A stretch of DNA of 64,000 nt from Deinandra increscens subsp. villosa (GCA_039602395.1 JBCNJP010000023.1:26209061-26273060); one strand, 5' to 3'. Counted from the stretch's first letter, positions 24,519 to 35,889 are shown. Numbers and translations: made by a program. Notes: generated by a model not told the origin, from the sequence alone.

Positions 24519-26597
24519 TTAGTTAACCATAAGTACCCAGGCCATTTTTGTTCTTGGTATACCTGCAGAATCATTGAAAGTTATTTCTTTTAAGCACATC
24601 CTCTTTGAAAGATTGATACTTGGGGTTGTGGGTGCCCTCGATTTGGGTTTCTTGGTGTTGTTTTTGGTGGACTTTGGTGTGGTCTTTGTGGGTTCATTAG
24701 AATTCACACGACCATCATTGGAAATGACATTCGTGGGCTGATTGTTTTCTTTCCCTTTACCTTGTAGCCTTTTAGGTGGAATTTGATAAATGTTTGATTT
24801 ATCATTTTTAACTTCATCAAATTGTTTGGAGTGCTTCTTATACACCCCTTTAGGTAGGTAACACTGATTTACCACCTTTTTCACATTCCACCTCTCTTGA
24901 TTATTCTCAGAAAGTCCACCATGTTTGGGAACCCAAATAGGTTTTAGAGCAACAACTGATTTGTTAACAGAATCATTCAATTTATGACTTTTGAAATCAG
25001 TTTTGGTTGGTTGTTGAGGTGACTTAGGCTTTTTGTCAACTTTCTGTACCTTTGGTTGTAGGGGTACAGACTTCTGCACCTTGGGGATTGAAGGTGCAGG
25101 CTTTTTGGTCACCTTATGCACCTTTGGTTGTGAAGGTACATGTCTCTGCACCTTAGGGTGTGAAGGTGCAGACTCTTTGGTCACTTTAGATACCTTTGAG
25201 CCTGTAGGTACCTTTGGCTGAGAATTTACCTTTTTGTGGCCATGTTTGTGGTTTGTGCCACCATATGATTGCCCTTGGTAGTTTTGCAAATGAGTTTTAG
25301 GGTAGTAGGGTTCATATGGCCTATATAAACAATTTCTTGCCACATGTCCAGGATTCCCACACATATGGCAGGACTGCTTCTTTGGGTACGCGGGAGCTTG
25401 GGAATATTTCTTCCCTGTGGATACCCAAGATGGTTTGGAATTTTTGTGGATCCACACAACTTTGCCATTGGGCCTAGTTGTTAGCACATACTCCCGCTGA
25501 ACTGGCACAAATTGGTCATACACAGAATTTACCTCAGGATATGGGATAAAGTCATGTGGTCTGGCCTTCTGCACATTCTGCACATTCTGCACGTTCTGCA
25601 CATTCTGCACATTCTTCACATTCTGCACATTACTAGCATTATCACAAACATTAGCACACACATTCAAACAATCATTCAAACCAACCAAATTGGGATCAGT
25701 AGGCTTAGGACCAGCAACCTGTGGTCCCTTATCCTTTCTCAAAATCCTGACTTTCCTCAAAGGTTTGGAAAGTTTAGGATCACAAACACCGAAATTAAAA
25801 GTACCACACACAGAAGTTTTGTCAAAAACATCAGACTTAGCAAAGCTCAATTCAGACTCACACTTATTTGACACAAAACTTTTAGTTTTAAAATCAGGAA
25901 ATTTTATACTCTCAACACCAATACTTTCTCCCTCAGAACCTGCTTCTTTATTTTTTGTATCTGCACAAGAAGTAGTAGAGTTAGAAATAAGAGCAGTAAT
26001 TTTAATAGGACATTCAGAAAGTCTTTTGTCAATGTCAGCTAAAGAATCTGTTGTCCCCTTTGACGGTATATGTTCAGAAATCATTTCATGCATGTGGGGC
26101 ATGGGGACAGTGTGAGTTGATGTTTCTTCTTTGACATCATCCCCAAAACCTAAACCTGAATTTTGTTGAACATACTTCATCCTAACATCAGAGTTATAGA
26201 AAAGAGATCTTGCTTCCAGCATTTTTGATTGAATCTTATTATTAGAATCTATTTTACTTTGAGATTTAGCAAGTTGATCTCTCAATTCTTCTACCTCTTT
26301 TGTTAGTTTTTCAACTTTTGTGTTAGCAACTCTCAACAGAACTCTAGTGTCACTTAATCGATTGTCAAGGTTTGTCACATCAAGCTTAGTTGCTTCATAC
26401 TTTTCCCTATTTACTTTAGCCATATCTTTGAAATTATTTGATTCTCTAGTGGCACGTTCACAGTTTAGGGATTCATAATAAAATTTGGATTCATATTCTT
26501 TGTAAGCATTAAAAACCTCCACACAATGAGAACAAGAACAATTACATACCTCAAGGTTGCTGGTAGATACAGAATTACCTGGTAGAAGGGGTGCCAT
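24519..26597 (-). CDS. Family B gag-like protein with CCHC knuckle (intact frame)
   Basis: I chose the ATG at 26597 (MAPLLPGN), giving 692 residues; the frame is open further up, but that part falls in the hairpin array of the leader. An N-terminal Cys-rich patch (CNCSCSHC) is followed by a predicted coiled coil (about residues 30-150). Then come a run of NVQ triplets encoded by a 9-base repeat (about 25570-25625), a CX2CX4HX4C knuckle CHMCGNPGHVARNC near residue 408, and a Lys/Pro-rich repeat of QPKV type. The region ends near a LKPIWVPK motif typical of the gag tail in plant copia elements. The UBN2 domain is absent. Probable role: RNA binding and packaging. No protease follows. Confidence 0.85.
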   Translation of the reverse strand: MAPLLPGNSVSTSNLEVCNCSCSHCVEVFNAYKEYESKFYYESLNCERATRESNNFKDMAKVNREKYEATKLDVTNLDNRLSDTRVLLRVANTKVEKLTKEVEELRDQLAKSQSKIDSNNKIQSKMLEARSLFYNSDVRMKYVQQNSGLGFGDDVKEETSTHTVPMPHMHEMISEHIPSKGTTDSLADIDKRLSECPIKITALISNSTTSCADTKNKEAGSEGESIGVESIKFPDFKTKSFVSNKCESELSFAKSDVFDKTSVCGTFNFGVCDPKLSKPLRKVRILRKDKGPQVAGPKPTDPNLVGLNDCLNVCANVCDNASNVQNVKNVQNVQNVQNVQNVQKARPHDFIPYPEVNSVYDQFVPVQREYVLTTRPNGKVVWIHKNSKPSWVSTGKKYSQAPAYPKKQSCHMCGNPGHVARNCLYRPYEPYYPKTHLQNYQGQSYGGTNHKHGHKKVNSQPKVPTGSKVSKVTKESAPSHPKVQRHVPSQPKVHKVTKKPAPSIPKVQKSVPLQPKVQKVDKKPKSPQQPTKTDFKSHKLNDSVNKSVVALKPIWVPKHGGLSENNQERWNVKKVVNQCYLPKGVYKKHSKQFDEVKNDKSNIYQIPPKRLQGKGKENNQPTNVISNDGRVNSNEPTKTTPKSTKNNTKKPKSRAPTTPSINLSKRMCLKEITFNDSAGIPRTKMAWVLMVN

Positions 26598-26616
26598 GAT
26601 TTTCTTTGATTTGGAC

Positions 26617-27170
26617 CAGAAAGACTCGATCGGATAGAAAAGGATTTTCGATCGGAAAGGTAGGTCGAAAAGGGGTTTTCGGTCGGACAAGGCTGATTGA
26701 AAAGTACTTTCCGGTTGCACAAGGTTTGGATCGAAAAGGGGTTTCCGATCAAGCAAGGTTGGATCGAAAAGGGTTTCCGATCGCAAGGGGTTTTCCGATC
26801 GCAAAGTGATGGACAGATCGAAAAGTCTCAACAGGGACTTTTCGATCAATAAGCACCGCGGATCGAAAAGTCACAGGGGACTTTTCGATCAAAAGAGGCT
26901 GATCGAGAAGTCACAGGGGGACTTCTCGACTGAGATGGTCGGATCGAAAAGTCTCAAAGGGACTTTTCGATTGGAGAAACTGATCGAGAAGTCACAAAAG
27001 GGGACTTCTCGATTGGGAAAGCTGGTCGAAAAGTCACTTAGGGGACTTTTCGACTGAGAGCAACGGATCGAAAAGCCACAAAGGGGGCTTTCTCGATCGG
27101 ACAGAGTCGGCTGAACAGGATTTTTCGATCAGGGGCCTGATCGAAAAGTATAGGCAGGGTCGAAAAGTCT
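26617..27170 (-). repeat. Array of short hairpins in family B leader
   Basis: At least seven inverted repeats of 29-33 bases lie in series: 26816-26847, 26861-26890, 26901-26930, 26942-26971, 26982-27013, 27025-27054 and 27066-27098. Each has arms like GATCGAAAAGTC and GACTTTTCGATC around a short A/G-rich loop. Looser GATCGAAAAGGGG units extend down to about 26617. Arm changes are often matched on the other side (GAGAAG with CTTCTC). Confidence 0.85.
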
Positions 27171-27330
27171 TTAAACACGCACAGAACACCACGAATCTTC
27201 TGTCTTGTCTCGTAACCTGCACAAAACACCTCCGAATGCGCTAAAAGCTGAAAATCACCAAAAACTCAAAACGTTAGTACTCAAAAACTTGAATCTGATA
27301 TCGCGAGAGCCTCGAAACTTGCGTTTCTTG

Positions 27331-27342
27331 GCTCTGATACCA
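27331..27342 (-). promoter_or_regulatory. Primer-binding site of family B element
   Basis: The minus strand reads TGGTATCAGAGC two bases inside the 5' LTR. This is the standard initiator-tRNA-Met complement used by plant copia elements. Confidence 0.93.
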
Positions 27343-27344
27343 AT

Positions 27345-27865
27345 TGTAAGGATCGAATCAACCCTCACGCGATATCAAAGTCTATAATCACTGTGCGGAA
27401 TCCAGTGATTATAGGTGATTCAAGTCTAATCGAAAGATAATATGAATATGCAATAAAGAACACGATAAGAACACAAACCAGATGAAGAAAACACTTTACT
27501 AATCACCTTGATTGCAACACAAGAATCGAAATTCTCTTAGAAGAATTTCGTAAACACCAAAGTTGAAAGAACACCAAAACAGCCACCTCATAATGAGGGG
27601 AGGGCTTCCCTTATATAGGGATTCTCCATCTTGGAGAACAAGCAAAGATAAAAACCCTAAATAACACCTAATTCCCGTATTTGACTTTCCAGGCCCACTA
27701 AAACCCATCTAAACTCTTTTAAACTGAGCCCAAACCCATCTAAAATGGCCCAATGACCCAATACAATAATAAACCAACTATTTTTCACCTATTCTAACAC
27801 ATATGCCTTCAAAATAGTCCGCCAATAGGTGATTTAATACACAAGCCACAAATTATTCCCTTACA
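27345..27865 (-). repeat. 5' LTR of family B element
   Basis: 521 bp with TG..CA ends, near-identical to 21926-22446. TSD TATCT follows at 27866-27870. Confidence 0.95.
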
Positions 27866-29216
27866 TATCTGAACAATAATATGCTTGTTGATCATGAGTG
27901 ACAATCAAAGTAGATGAATCAAAATGTTTACCCTAATCATAAACACCATCATTTTGAACTGTTAACGTTGTTGTCTTGGTTGAATTACTGGATGATGGTT
28001 GAGTAAAACCGGGTTTGCTGACATGCGCTTGTTGACATTCTTTAGCAAAATGTCCAAGCTTTGAACATTTGTAACCCTTCAACTTGGATTCATCAAATCC
28101 CAATTTTCCATTGAAATCAGATGAACTCCTGCCATGTTTCTTGAAAAATCGTTTTGATCTTTGACCTAGCATAGCATATTGCCAGGCTAAATCTAATTCG
28201 TTCAATTGATCATCATCAAGTTCATCAAGATCATCTCTTCTAATCTTTGCATCAGCAACATTCTTGATAACCCGCCCAAAAGATGATGTAATTAAGGCAG
28301 AAATCATTTTAACATAATCATCGGTTGTTTCAGCAGACAAGGCATTCTGATTTGTGAAATTTGGAATGGTAAAACTGCAACCTTTTGAAGACTTAGAATT
28401 TCCAGAAACTCCAGTCATAAAAGCAACACTTGGTGCAGAACTCAGATTTGGTTTAGCTTTATCATTCATACTAGCAGTATTCTCTCCATGATACAATTCA
28501 GGATTTTGTAACGTTGCAGTTGACTTCTTTGAATTTAACATTTCCATTTCCCGAGCATGAAGTTTTCCAGTAAGATAATGTAATGTCAATGTAGAATATT
28601 CTTTATCATGAGTGAGTAACAAAACATAGTTTTCCCACTTTTCAGGCAAAGCTTCCATAATCTTTTCTTTCAAATCTGCATCAGTTTTCTCAATTCCAGC
28701 TACCTTTAATTCATTAATTAGATGTAAAAATCGTGAAACAAGATCGGTAATGTTCTCATTGTCATAATTTTGAAAGTTATCAAATTCTTTATTCAACACC
28801 TTTCTTCGACGCTTCTTATATTCATCATTACCCTCACATCTTGCTGATAAAGCATCCCACAATTGTATTGATTTCTTGCACGTACTAAATTGATGTAACA
28901 ACTTTGTGGGTAATGCCATTGTAAGATAACTGAAAGCCTTTTGTTCAAGCTCGTATGATTTCCTTTCAACAATGTCGAAGGTATGAACTTCCTTGAAATC
29001 TCCTTGATCAGTCGGATGTTGATAAAGTTTCTTGATTGGAATCCACAAATCGATATCATTCGTACGTATATAAGCAGAAAATCGTTGCTTTCAATTCTGA
29101 TAATCTTCCAACTTCAATAACTTGGGAACTTTCGGACTTGTTCCAATTTTGTTATAAAAATTCATTATGGTCTACATCACACTCTGCATCGCAGCAAAAG
29201 CTTGAAATTCCGACAT
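27866..29216 (-). pseudogene. Gag-like polyprotein, N-terminal half (UBN2 and knuckle 1)
   Basis: The start is at 29216 (MSEFQAFAAMQ). A TAG soon follows where family C has Gln (after MQSVM). The frame is then shifted and runs open from 29048 to 27933 through KSIQLWDALSARCEG, LPEKWENYVLLLTHDK and knuckle CSKLGHFAKEC (first Cys as YKC). It ends at a TAG where the plus-strand copy has Trp (VYDWG). Family B interrupts it at 27865/27866. Confidence 0.88.
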
Positions 29217-29734
29217 CGTAGAAAATTTCAAAAAAATCTGATTGGCCAAACTCTTCCCGAACTTTAATAATGTTCCGAACTTTAACCGAACCTCGAACGA
29301 ACCCTTTCCAAATGTAATACCACCGAACCCTCAATGACCTCTCACCGAACTCTTTCTGAACAATACCCGAACCTCTTCTGAAAAGAAAACACGTCGAACT
29401 TCGAACGAACCATAAACGAACCAGAAGATAATCCGAACACTCAACGAACCCTAGACGAACTCTAAGTTCGGAGCAGTTATTCTGACGACCTCAAGTTCGG
29501 ACGACGGTTAGTCCGAACAACAACATAGTTTTCTCAAAAAGTTCGAATTTAGACGAATTTTGACGAAACTCGCAGCAGTTGATCAGAAAAAAGTGATGAA
29601 GAACGATTTAGAAACAAATTTGACACATAAAACTTGACAGATTTGATTAAACTTACGTAAGCACACTCGAAAAACACCGAAATGTTTCAAAAATCCGAAA
29701 ATAGCAAACACAGATCAGTAGAATGAGCCAGAAA
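29217..29734 (-). repeat. 5' leader of family A element with CGAAC word array
   Basis: Between PBS and gag start the plus strand carries 16 copies of CGAAC and two inverted GTTCGG within 29257-29518, with irregular 8-30 base spacing. The same word forms the U3 cluster of this element's own LTRs (29965-30030). There is no open frame of note. Confidence 0.8.
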
Positions 29735-29746
29735 GCTCTGATACCA
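29735..29746 (-). promoter_or_regulatory. Primer-binding site of family A element
   Basis: The minus strand reads TGGTATCAGAGC, two bases after the 5' LTR, complementary to initiator tRNA-Met as in copia-type elements. Confidence 0.93.
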
Positions 29747-29748
29747 CT

Positions 29749-30108
29749 TGAAAAGTCGTGAGCATCGGATCGTCTACTCAATCTATCTATTCGAATACGA
29801 AACAAGTAATTATAATGATGGTTTTATTGATCTAAAGAAGAAGAATTACAATCAGAATCACAGAGAACAGATAAAGAGAATACACCACAGAAACACACAC
29901 TTATGGATATCTCTCACGCTCAGAACTACTTAACACAAAGAACGAACATGTATTTATACTAACCCGCCAAACCTCAACCAAACCTGAGGTTCACCCTGAT
30001 CCGAACTCCAGGTTCGGACAAGGTTTGGCCAGCCACACTTTGGCTTGAACTTGTTCTTGACTTGATACAACTCGATACTTCACACGACGCACAGATCAGG
30101 TAACAACA
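29749..30108 (-). repeat. 5' LTR of minus-strand family A element
   Basis: 360 bp, TG..CA. On the minus strand TATAAATA (plus 29951-29958) lies just downstream of the CCGAAC/GTTCGG cluster. More than 20 differences from the partner LTR indicate age. Confidence 0.92.
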
Positions 30109-30396
30109 GGGCATCCTAAGGTGGATAAGCTGCTCTCTGAGGCACCTTGTCGGCTTCCTGAGTCTTGACCTTCTTTCTGCCTATCAACTCTTTAAGATGC
30201 CTCTTACTGAGTAGATAGCTAATTTCCTTCCGAAGTGCTATGCATTCATCTGTTAGGTGGCCAAAGTCTTCATGGAAGGCGCACCACTTGGTTTTGTCTT
30301 TCCAGGATCCCTGCTTATCATTTTTTCTAGGCCATCTGGCCTTTTCGCCAAGATCCTGCATTGCACACATTAGGCCACCAATATCAACAGAAAAAC
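30109..30396 (-). pseudogene. Gypsy 1 gag, zinc-knuckle segment between two insertions
   Basis: The minus-strand frame reads SVDIGGLMCAMQDLGEKARW and then WCAFHEDFGHLTDECIALRKEI, the Tat-type variant knuckle. It continues from the gag at 34162 and leads into protease at 17835 once the insertions are removed. Confidence 0.88.
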
Positions 30397-33300
30397 TGTA
30401 ACATCCCAAAATTTGAGAAATACGTGATTAATGTGATTAATACACATGAAATATGTGTTAGAAAGCTAAACGTGTTAAAACGTTTGAAAAATGCATATTT
30501 ACCCATTACCGGGTAATAAATCGATAAAAGATAGTATTGCATGAATGATATATGTGTTAGTTGATAACATGAGGAAAGAAATTATAATAAAATGTGTTTT
30601 ATATCAAAGATAATTGATGTTAGCATAAAAACGTAGCTAAACGTTTATATGATGGAAATAAATGATAACCGGGAGAAAATAGGTTTACACGATTACATGA
30701 TATTGAAATCATGTATAGATGTATGTCTAATTGTATAAAAATGCATGTGAAATATTCATTTAATGGATATATACGTGGAAATACGTGTTTGGATAGTTAT
30801 ACGTGTGGAAAATGCATGCTTAATAATTAACAAGAAAATAGAAGGGTAGAAAGTGTAAATTATGGAAATACACAAATATATATATGTATATACATTATCA
30901 TATATGACCCGAACCTTCGAGAATGTTAGAAATATGTATTGGAAGGTTGTAAGATGTAAAATGATAGTTACATCAAAAGATTAGGGTTTAATATACATAA
31001 GATAAAAGTTAAAGGGCTAAAAGTGTAATTTATGAATACTTACGGATATTATACGTATCTATAACTTTTATAAGTACCCCGAGGCTTATAATATATTATA
31101 ATAATATCCTAAGGTGATTCGGTACATAAAATAATAAGTATTATAAAGTTTGAGGGGCTAAAGATGTAAATAATGAGAAATATATATAAATATATATAAA
31201 AATATATACGTATGTATACGTATATCATCGAGAGTGTCCCGAGCCTTAGAAACTTTATTTAACATGTTTTATAATAGTTCGGAACATAATATAACAGTTT
31301 GGTAGAAGTTTAGGGGCTAAAATGTAACTATAAAGTCGAGGGACTAAATCTGCCAATTAGCCAAAGATGGCTCGCGTATCGCGAGCCACCTCCCTGACCT
31401 TGGCGCGATACGCGACGAGCAGCAGCAGTGCAGATTCGTTGACAGCTACGTTTTTGAACTTGGAGGCTACGTTTTTTACTGAAATTGACCATCTACGCGT
31501 CGAATTGGCATGCTTAGTCACCCATGGACGTGTAAGGAACTTGTTTCGCACCTGTTAGTATAAATAGAAGGCCGAATCCATCCTCCAAACTCGCTAATTT
31601 CGTGAATCATAACCCAAAAACCCTAAAAACGCACCAGAACTTCGTCAGAGCAACACGAGCAATCAGAGAGGAGTTAGGATCCGAATTTCTGCAGTCAAGC
31701 ATCTTTAGGTATGATCTAAAATAACCTATCTCAGTTTTTGCTAAATCAATCTCTAAGTATGCTTTCTAAAACTATGCAAAAATTAGGGTTCTTGAGCTTG
31801 TTTTGATAAAATCGGGTGATCGGGTGGGAATTAGGGTCTGAATTTTTGTAGGTAATCCTAATTTAATGTGTTTTAAGAAAGCCCTAAGTTTATTACACAA
31901 TTGGAAAAGGTTTGGTTAAGGTTTTGTAAACGGGTCAAAAATTAGGGTTTTCATGTCGTTGTTCTGCCCAAATCGAGTAAACGGTTTTGAATTAAGCTTT
32001 GCCATTTTAAAGGATATTATAAAATGTTATAATGGATAATACCCTAAGACGGTTTTGAATAAAAATGAGTTTTGCTATAGAAACGAGAAAAATGGGAAAT
32101 TAGGGTTTTTGGAATATGGATATTTAATATAAAATAATCCGGAGGGTATGGGGACTTGAGTTTTGGTATGATAACATATTTATATATATAATAAGTATAT
32201 ATAAAGTTAAAATGGATAAATAATAAAGTATTTAAAATACCGAGTTAATCGGTTATTAGAAGTTCGCACGGACCGGAAGGGTAGGCACCTGTACACTAGG
32301 GTTTCTGGCAATAGCGGGGATGTCGCCATCCCATCTGGGTAATGGCATCCCAACACTGGGCGATCCCGGAGTGAGTGTCTACTTATAGGAATGTGCGTCT
32401 TCATATTATCGTTAAAAGAAAAGGATAACTGCCTAAAGGGCATTTTGGTCATTTTGACTTATAAAAAGGGATAAACTTAATAATTGAATATTATTAAGAT
32501 AATAAGATGTTAAAATAAACATAGGAAGTGTTTATTGTATAAAACCTTGCGTTAACGCCATACGATACGCAAATTAGGTTAAATCGGGAATCGTTGCGGA
32601 AGTTCCGTTCGTGTAACGAGTTAAAGACATAAGGTGAGTTCTATGAGCCCACTCTTAAATATTTTAAATGTTTTAAATGTTTTCGGGCTGATATACATAC
32701 AAATGTTATAAAATGCATCTAAATGATTTATAACTGAAATGTTGCGTATCTGAACTATTGAATTACTTTTGAGTAAATATATATCAGATTGCTAAGGTGC
32801 TAATTGATAAATGGATATATTGAACTATTAAATTATTGTTGGATTGATATATATATGTGAACTGTTATGGAAATGCATATACGTGAAATATCTTGAATTG
32901 ATAAACTGTTTAAGGCTTTTGGGATAATATATATAGAAATATATATGATATGTTATGAAAATGATATTAAATCATTGTACGTGTTATAACATAATTATAA
33001 TGACTGTGATATGATATGTGTTATATTTGCTTCGAAATTAAATAGTCAAGTGATAAAGGAATTATTAGTAAACGTTATAGTAAATATGTATGATTATATG
33101 AGAACAGGTGATGCATTTGCTTTATTATTATGTGGTGGATACGCCGCTGGTACTTCCTATATATATACATAATAATATTAGTTACCCAGTATATCAGAAG
33201 TGTGGAGGATACACCCTGTATACATACACTAATGATAAATTGGGAGATGTCCACTTGTTGCAGTATATGAAGACCTTATCACTGTTTACTAATAATCTTA

Positions 33301-34161
33301 TGTCTCTTGGGTATTTAACTAAGGGGCGGGTAGTAGTACAGAGGGAGTTAGGAGGTAGTGTTGCTCAATGGGATTAGAGACCACTACAAATAAAAAAGGG
33401 AAAAAGCTACTGTCCGTTATAGGGAATGCTCTAGAAGGGTAAACTCGGCGGTAAGCAAATAGGGGAAGGCGGTGCAACTGTCCGTTACAGGGAATGCCCT
33501 AGAAGGGTAAACTCGGCAGTTAGCAAATAAGGGAAAGCGAGACAACTGACCGTTATAGGGAATACCCTAAAGGGGTAAACTCGGCAGTCCGCAAAGATGG
33601 ATTCTCTGCTTATGCATTAGCAGGGTTTACACTGGTATTAAATGTTGGGTTTGTAGGAAGGGATAGCGGGATAAATGGTTTTATAAGGGGTGTTTCCTGT
33701 TAAGGAATATTACGTATTGTATATTTGTGATATATATTATACTTGATAATTGTCTGTAAAAAGGGATCTTGCAGGTCCAAGGGTTTTAAACCTCACACCG
33801 AGGTAAAGCTTTTAAAATATAGGAATTACCAGCGTAAGCTGACCTTTTCCAAAAATGTATGTATGTCAGGTCAGGGTGAGGCTTCGACTAGTTATGAGAA
33901 GGCCCTGGTGATAAGGGATTAGACGGGCAAACTATCGGAAGGAAGGAATGTTATGGCAAGCTGGCATAGATATAGTTATAGCAATAAAACGTAATGATAG
34001 TTAGTATTTCCTTATGTAAATTATTTCTTACTTTGTAGTACTTGGCAATTAAATAAAGTTTCAAATTTCCGCTGCTTAGTAATCTCTGTTATTACCTTGT
34101 GTTCATGAGTAAATCTGATTAGTGACCCTTTCTGGAGCCAAGTCTGGAAGTGGGCGTCACA
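30397..34161 (+). mobile_element. 3.8-kb LTR-like insertion (probable solo LTR, chromovirus type)
   Basis: It begins TGTAACATCCC, ends GGGCGTCACA and is flanked by AAAAC on both sides (30392-30396, 34162-34166). The ends do not repeat inside and no PBS, PPT or coding domain is seen, so it behaves as a single LTR. TATAAATA at 31559-31566 gives plus orientation. GC-rich inverted words (GGCTCGCGTATCGCGAGCC, 31369-31387) lie upstream of it. The terminal sequences resemble Tekay/Del-type LTRs (inference). Confidence 0.8.
33410..33595 (+). repeat. Three 68-bp tandem units inside the 3.8-kb LTR
   Basis: Units start at 33410, 33478 and 33546, each beginning CTG(T/A)CCGTTA and containing a GGGTAAACTCGGC core. 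The last unit is partial. They lie in the 3' half of the LTR, downstream of the TATA box. Confidence 0.85.
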
Positions 34162-35804
34162 AAAACAATACTCAGATACCTTAGGATACTCTTCATCATC
34201 ATCATCCTGCTCCACAACATTGACTTTGTGATTATCTGATTTGGATTATGGACGAGATCTATACAGCTTCCAGGGGGATTCCGCCTTTTATTGTTAGGAT
34301 CATATTTAGAAACATCCAATCTTTGATGGATCTTTTTGTCATCTTCCAAACGGATAAATCTCAAGGCCCTGCTGCGTACTTCGTCAAGATTCCTGCAAGG
34401 AGTCATGACAAGATCATCATAAAAACGTGAATCTTTAGGGAGCCCCATTTTAAAGGCTTTGACGGCTGCTGCCATATCCAGATGAGGAATCTCAAGGGAT
34501 TCTCGTCTGAATCTAGCAATGTATTCTCTGAGCGGCTCTTCCGGCTTCTGAACTACTCGATATAGGTTGCATGTGAGCTTCTCATAGGTTCTACTGCAAG
34601 AAAATTGATTGTTAAATAGGTTAACTAGATGGGAAAATGATGTAATAGTATTAGGAGGGATGCTCAGTAGCCATTTCATGGCTGGTCCTGTTAAGGTTAA
34701 AACAAAGCCATTGCACAGACATGCTTCTTTGATTTTTGCCGGAATGGGATTGATCTCCATACGCTCCCTGTAATGTGCCATGTGTTCTTCAGGATCTGTG
34801 GTTCCATCGTAAAGCTTCATGTTTGGAGTTTGAAAACGCTTCGGGATTTCCACTTGAGAAATCGGCGAAGTGAATCTAGAGATCTTGTGGCTTTCCAAAG
34901 GAACCTCAGGAATAGGTTTTAGGATCCTTGGAACATTCGATATCATCTATTTCAACTTTTGGAGCTCCCTAGCGATACTTGGATGAATACCTGCATCATA
35001 AGGAGCAACCTGGTTAGAAACGACAGGAATTGAATTGGACACATTGCCTGGGCCAGGATTCTAGACTGGGATCCTGGGATTATATCCATAGCTTGTTAGG
35101 ATGCTCGGCTCCGTAGTGGTTGCTGCTTGCATGGGAATGAAGTCACCATCATGCACATATGAGGAGCTGGTCCTGAAGATTCCTGCAGAAACAGAAGGGT
35201 TAGAATGCTAATATCCCTGGAAGTTCTGGCTTGGGTTCCCGGCAGAAAAAGGATATCCTTGAGATGGTGTAGCTAAGGATCCCAACGATAGTGGAATCCA
35301 AGAATCCTTAGAGCGTGGCTGCGAGGACTCTGGCGGGATGGCTCCTGAGAATCCAGCAGTACTCCCTGCATATCCAGCGGCCTGGGAAGTCATTGTAGGG
35401 GCTGTAGTGAAGCCTGCTGTCGATTTGTAATTGTAGCGAGCCGGATCTGAGGATCCTGAAGTGTTGAAGTCAAGATTCCTGGGGTATAGAGGACTTTGAT
35501 CTTCTACAGGTTTCTTGGACTTCTTAAGCTCCTCGATCTCCTTAATCGCCGTTTGATTGATCTTTTCTTGCTGATCCATCTGATTTTTCACCTGCTTGAT
35601 CAAAGTAAACAAATCATTGTTAGAAATAACAGGATCAAAAGATTGAACCTGGGATCCTGTGAAGACAGGATAGTCAATCTTTCTCGGCTGCTCATCCACT
35701 TTCTTCTGACGGTCATTGGTCTTCTTCTGGCTTCCTGGAGCGGAAGGAAGAGGAGGAATGGAGGTTGATGTAGAGGCCGAGACAGACTTTTGTTGGTTTG
35801 ACAT
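34162..35804 (-). pseudogene. Gypsy 1 gag, N-terminal part
   Basis: The start codon at 35804 gives MSNQQKSVSAS, as in gypsy 2. The Pro/Ser/Gln-rich N-terminal part stops at TAG 35208-35210, where gypsy 2 reads GYQYSN. The retrotransposon gag core (TTDPEEHMAHYRERMEINPI, then NNQFSCSRTYEKL and EEPLREYIARFRRESLEIP) is open from 34946 downwards. A frameshift after KYDPNNK spoils the end. Gag would assemble the cytoplasmic particle. Confidence 0.9.
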
Positions 35805-35868
35805 TTTTGGACTGGAGATCAAATGGAGTGAACGAAAAATGGAATTTTTGTAAGATGAAGCACCAATT

Positions 35869-35886
35869 GCCCCACGGTGGGCGCCA
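35869..35886 (-). promoter_or_regulatory. Primer-binding site of gypsy 1
   Basis: The minus strand reads TGGCGCCCACCGTGGGGC, three bases after the LTR end, identical to the site at 49507-49524. It differs from the initiator-Met site used by the copia-like elements here. I do not assign the tRNA. Confidence 0.85.
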
Positions 35887-35889
35887 AAC

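Larger units (their letters stand above)
21926..27865 (-). mobile_element. Family B gag-only LTR retrotransposon, complete and young
   Basis: Both 521-bp LTRs are present and differ at only two positions that I can find. The flanking 5-bp TSD is perfect (TATCT at 21921-21925 and 27866-27870). PBS (27331-27342) and PPT are in place. The only substantial frame is a gag-like protein of 692 codons with no stop. At 5.94 kb with no pol, it must borrow enzymes. It sits in the gag of the family A element. Confidence 0.95.
17836..30108 (-). mobile_element. Family A gag-only copia-like retrotransposon, minus strand
   Basis: The structure is complete: 3' LTR 17836-18194, PPT, 3' non-coding region, gag halves, leader, PBS 29735-29746 and 5' LTR 29749-30108. 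Without the family B insertion it is about 6.3 kb, close to family C (about 6.45 kb). The two LTRs differ at more than 20 positions in ~360, so it is much older than its passenger family B. No pol domain is present anywhere inside. Confidence 0.9.

Noticed and set aside
25033..25221. Plus-strand Cys/Gly/Thr-rich 62-codon frame
   Set aside because: It is the antisense of the Lys/Pro-rich repeat of the family B gag.
26606..27057. Plus-strand frames over the family B leader array
   Set aside because: They arise from the hairpin repeats and have no conservation argument; the RNA-structure reading explains the pattern better.
33108..33377. 89-codon plus-strand frame in the 3.8-kb LTR
   Set aside because: No recognisable domain, AT-rich, inside an LTR-like unit without other coding signs.
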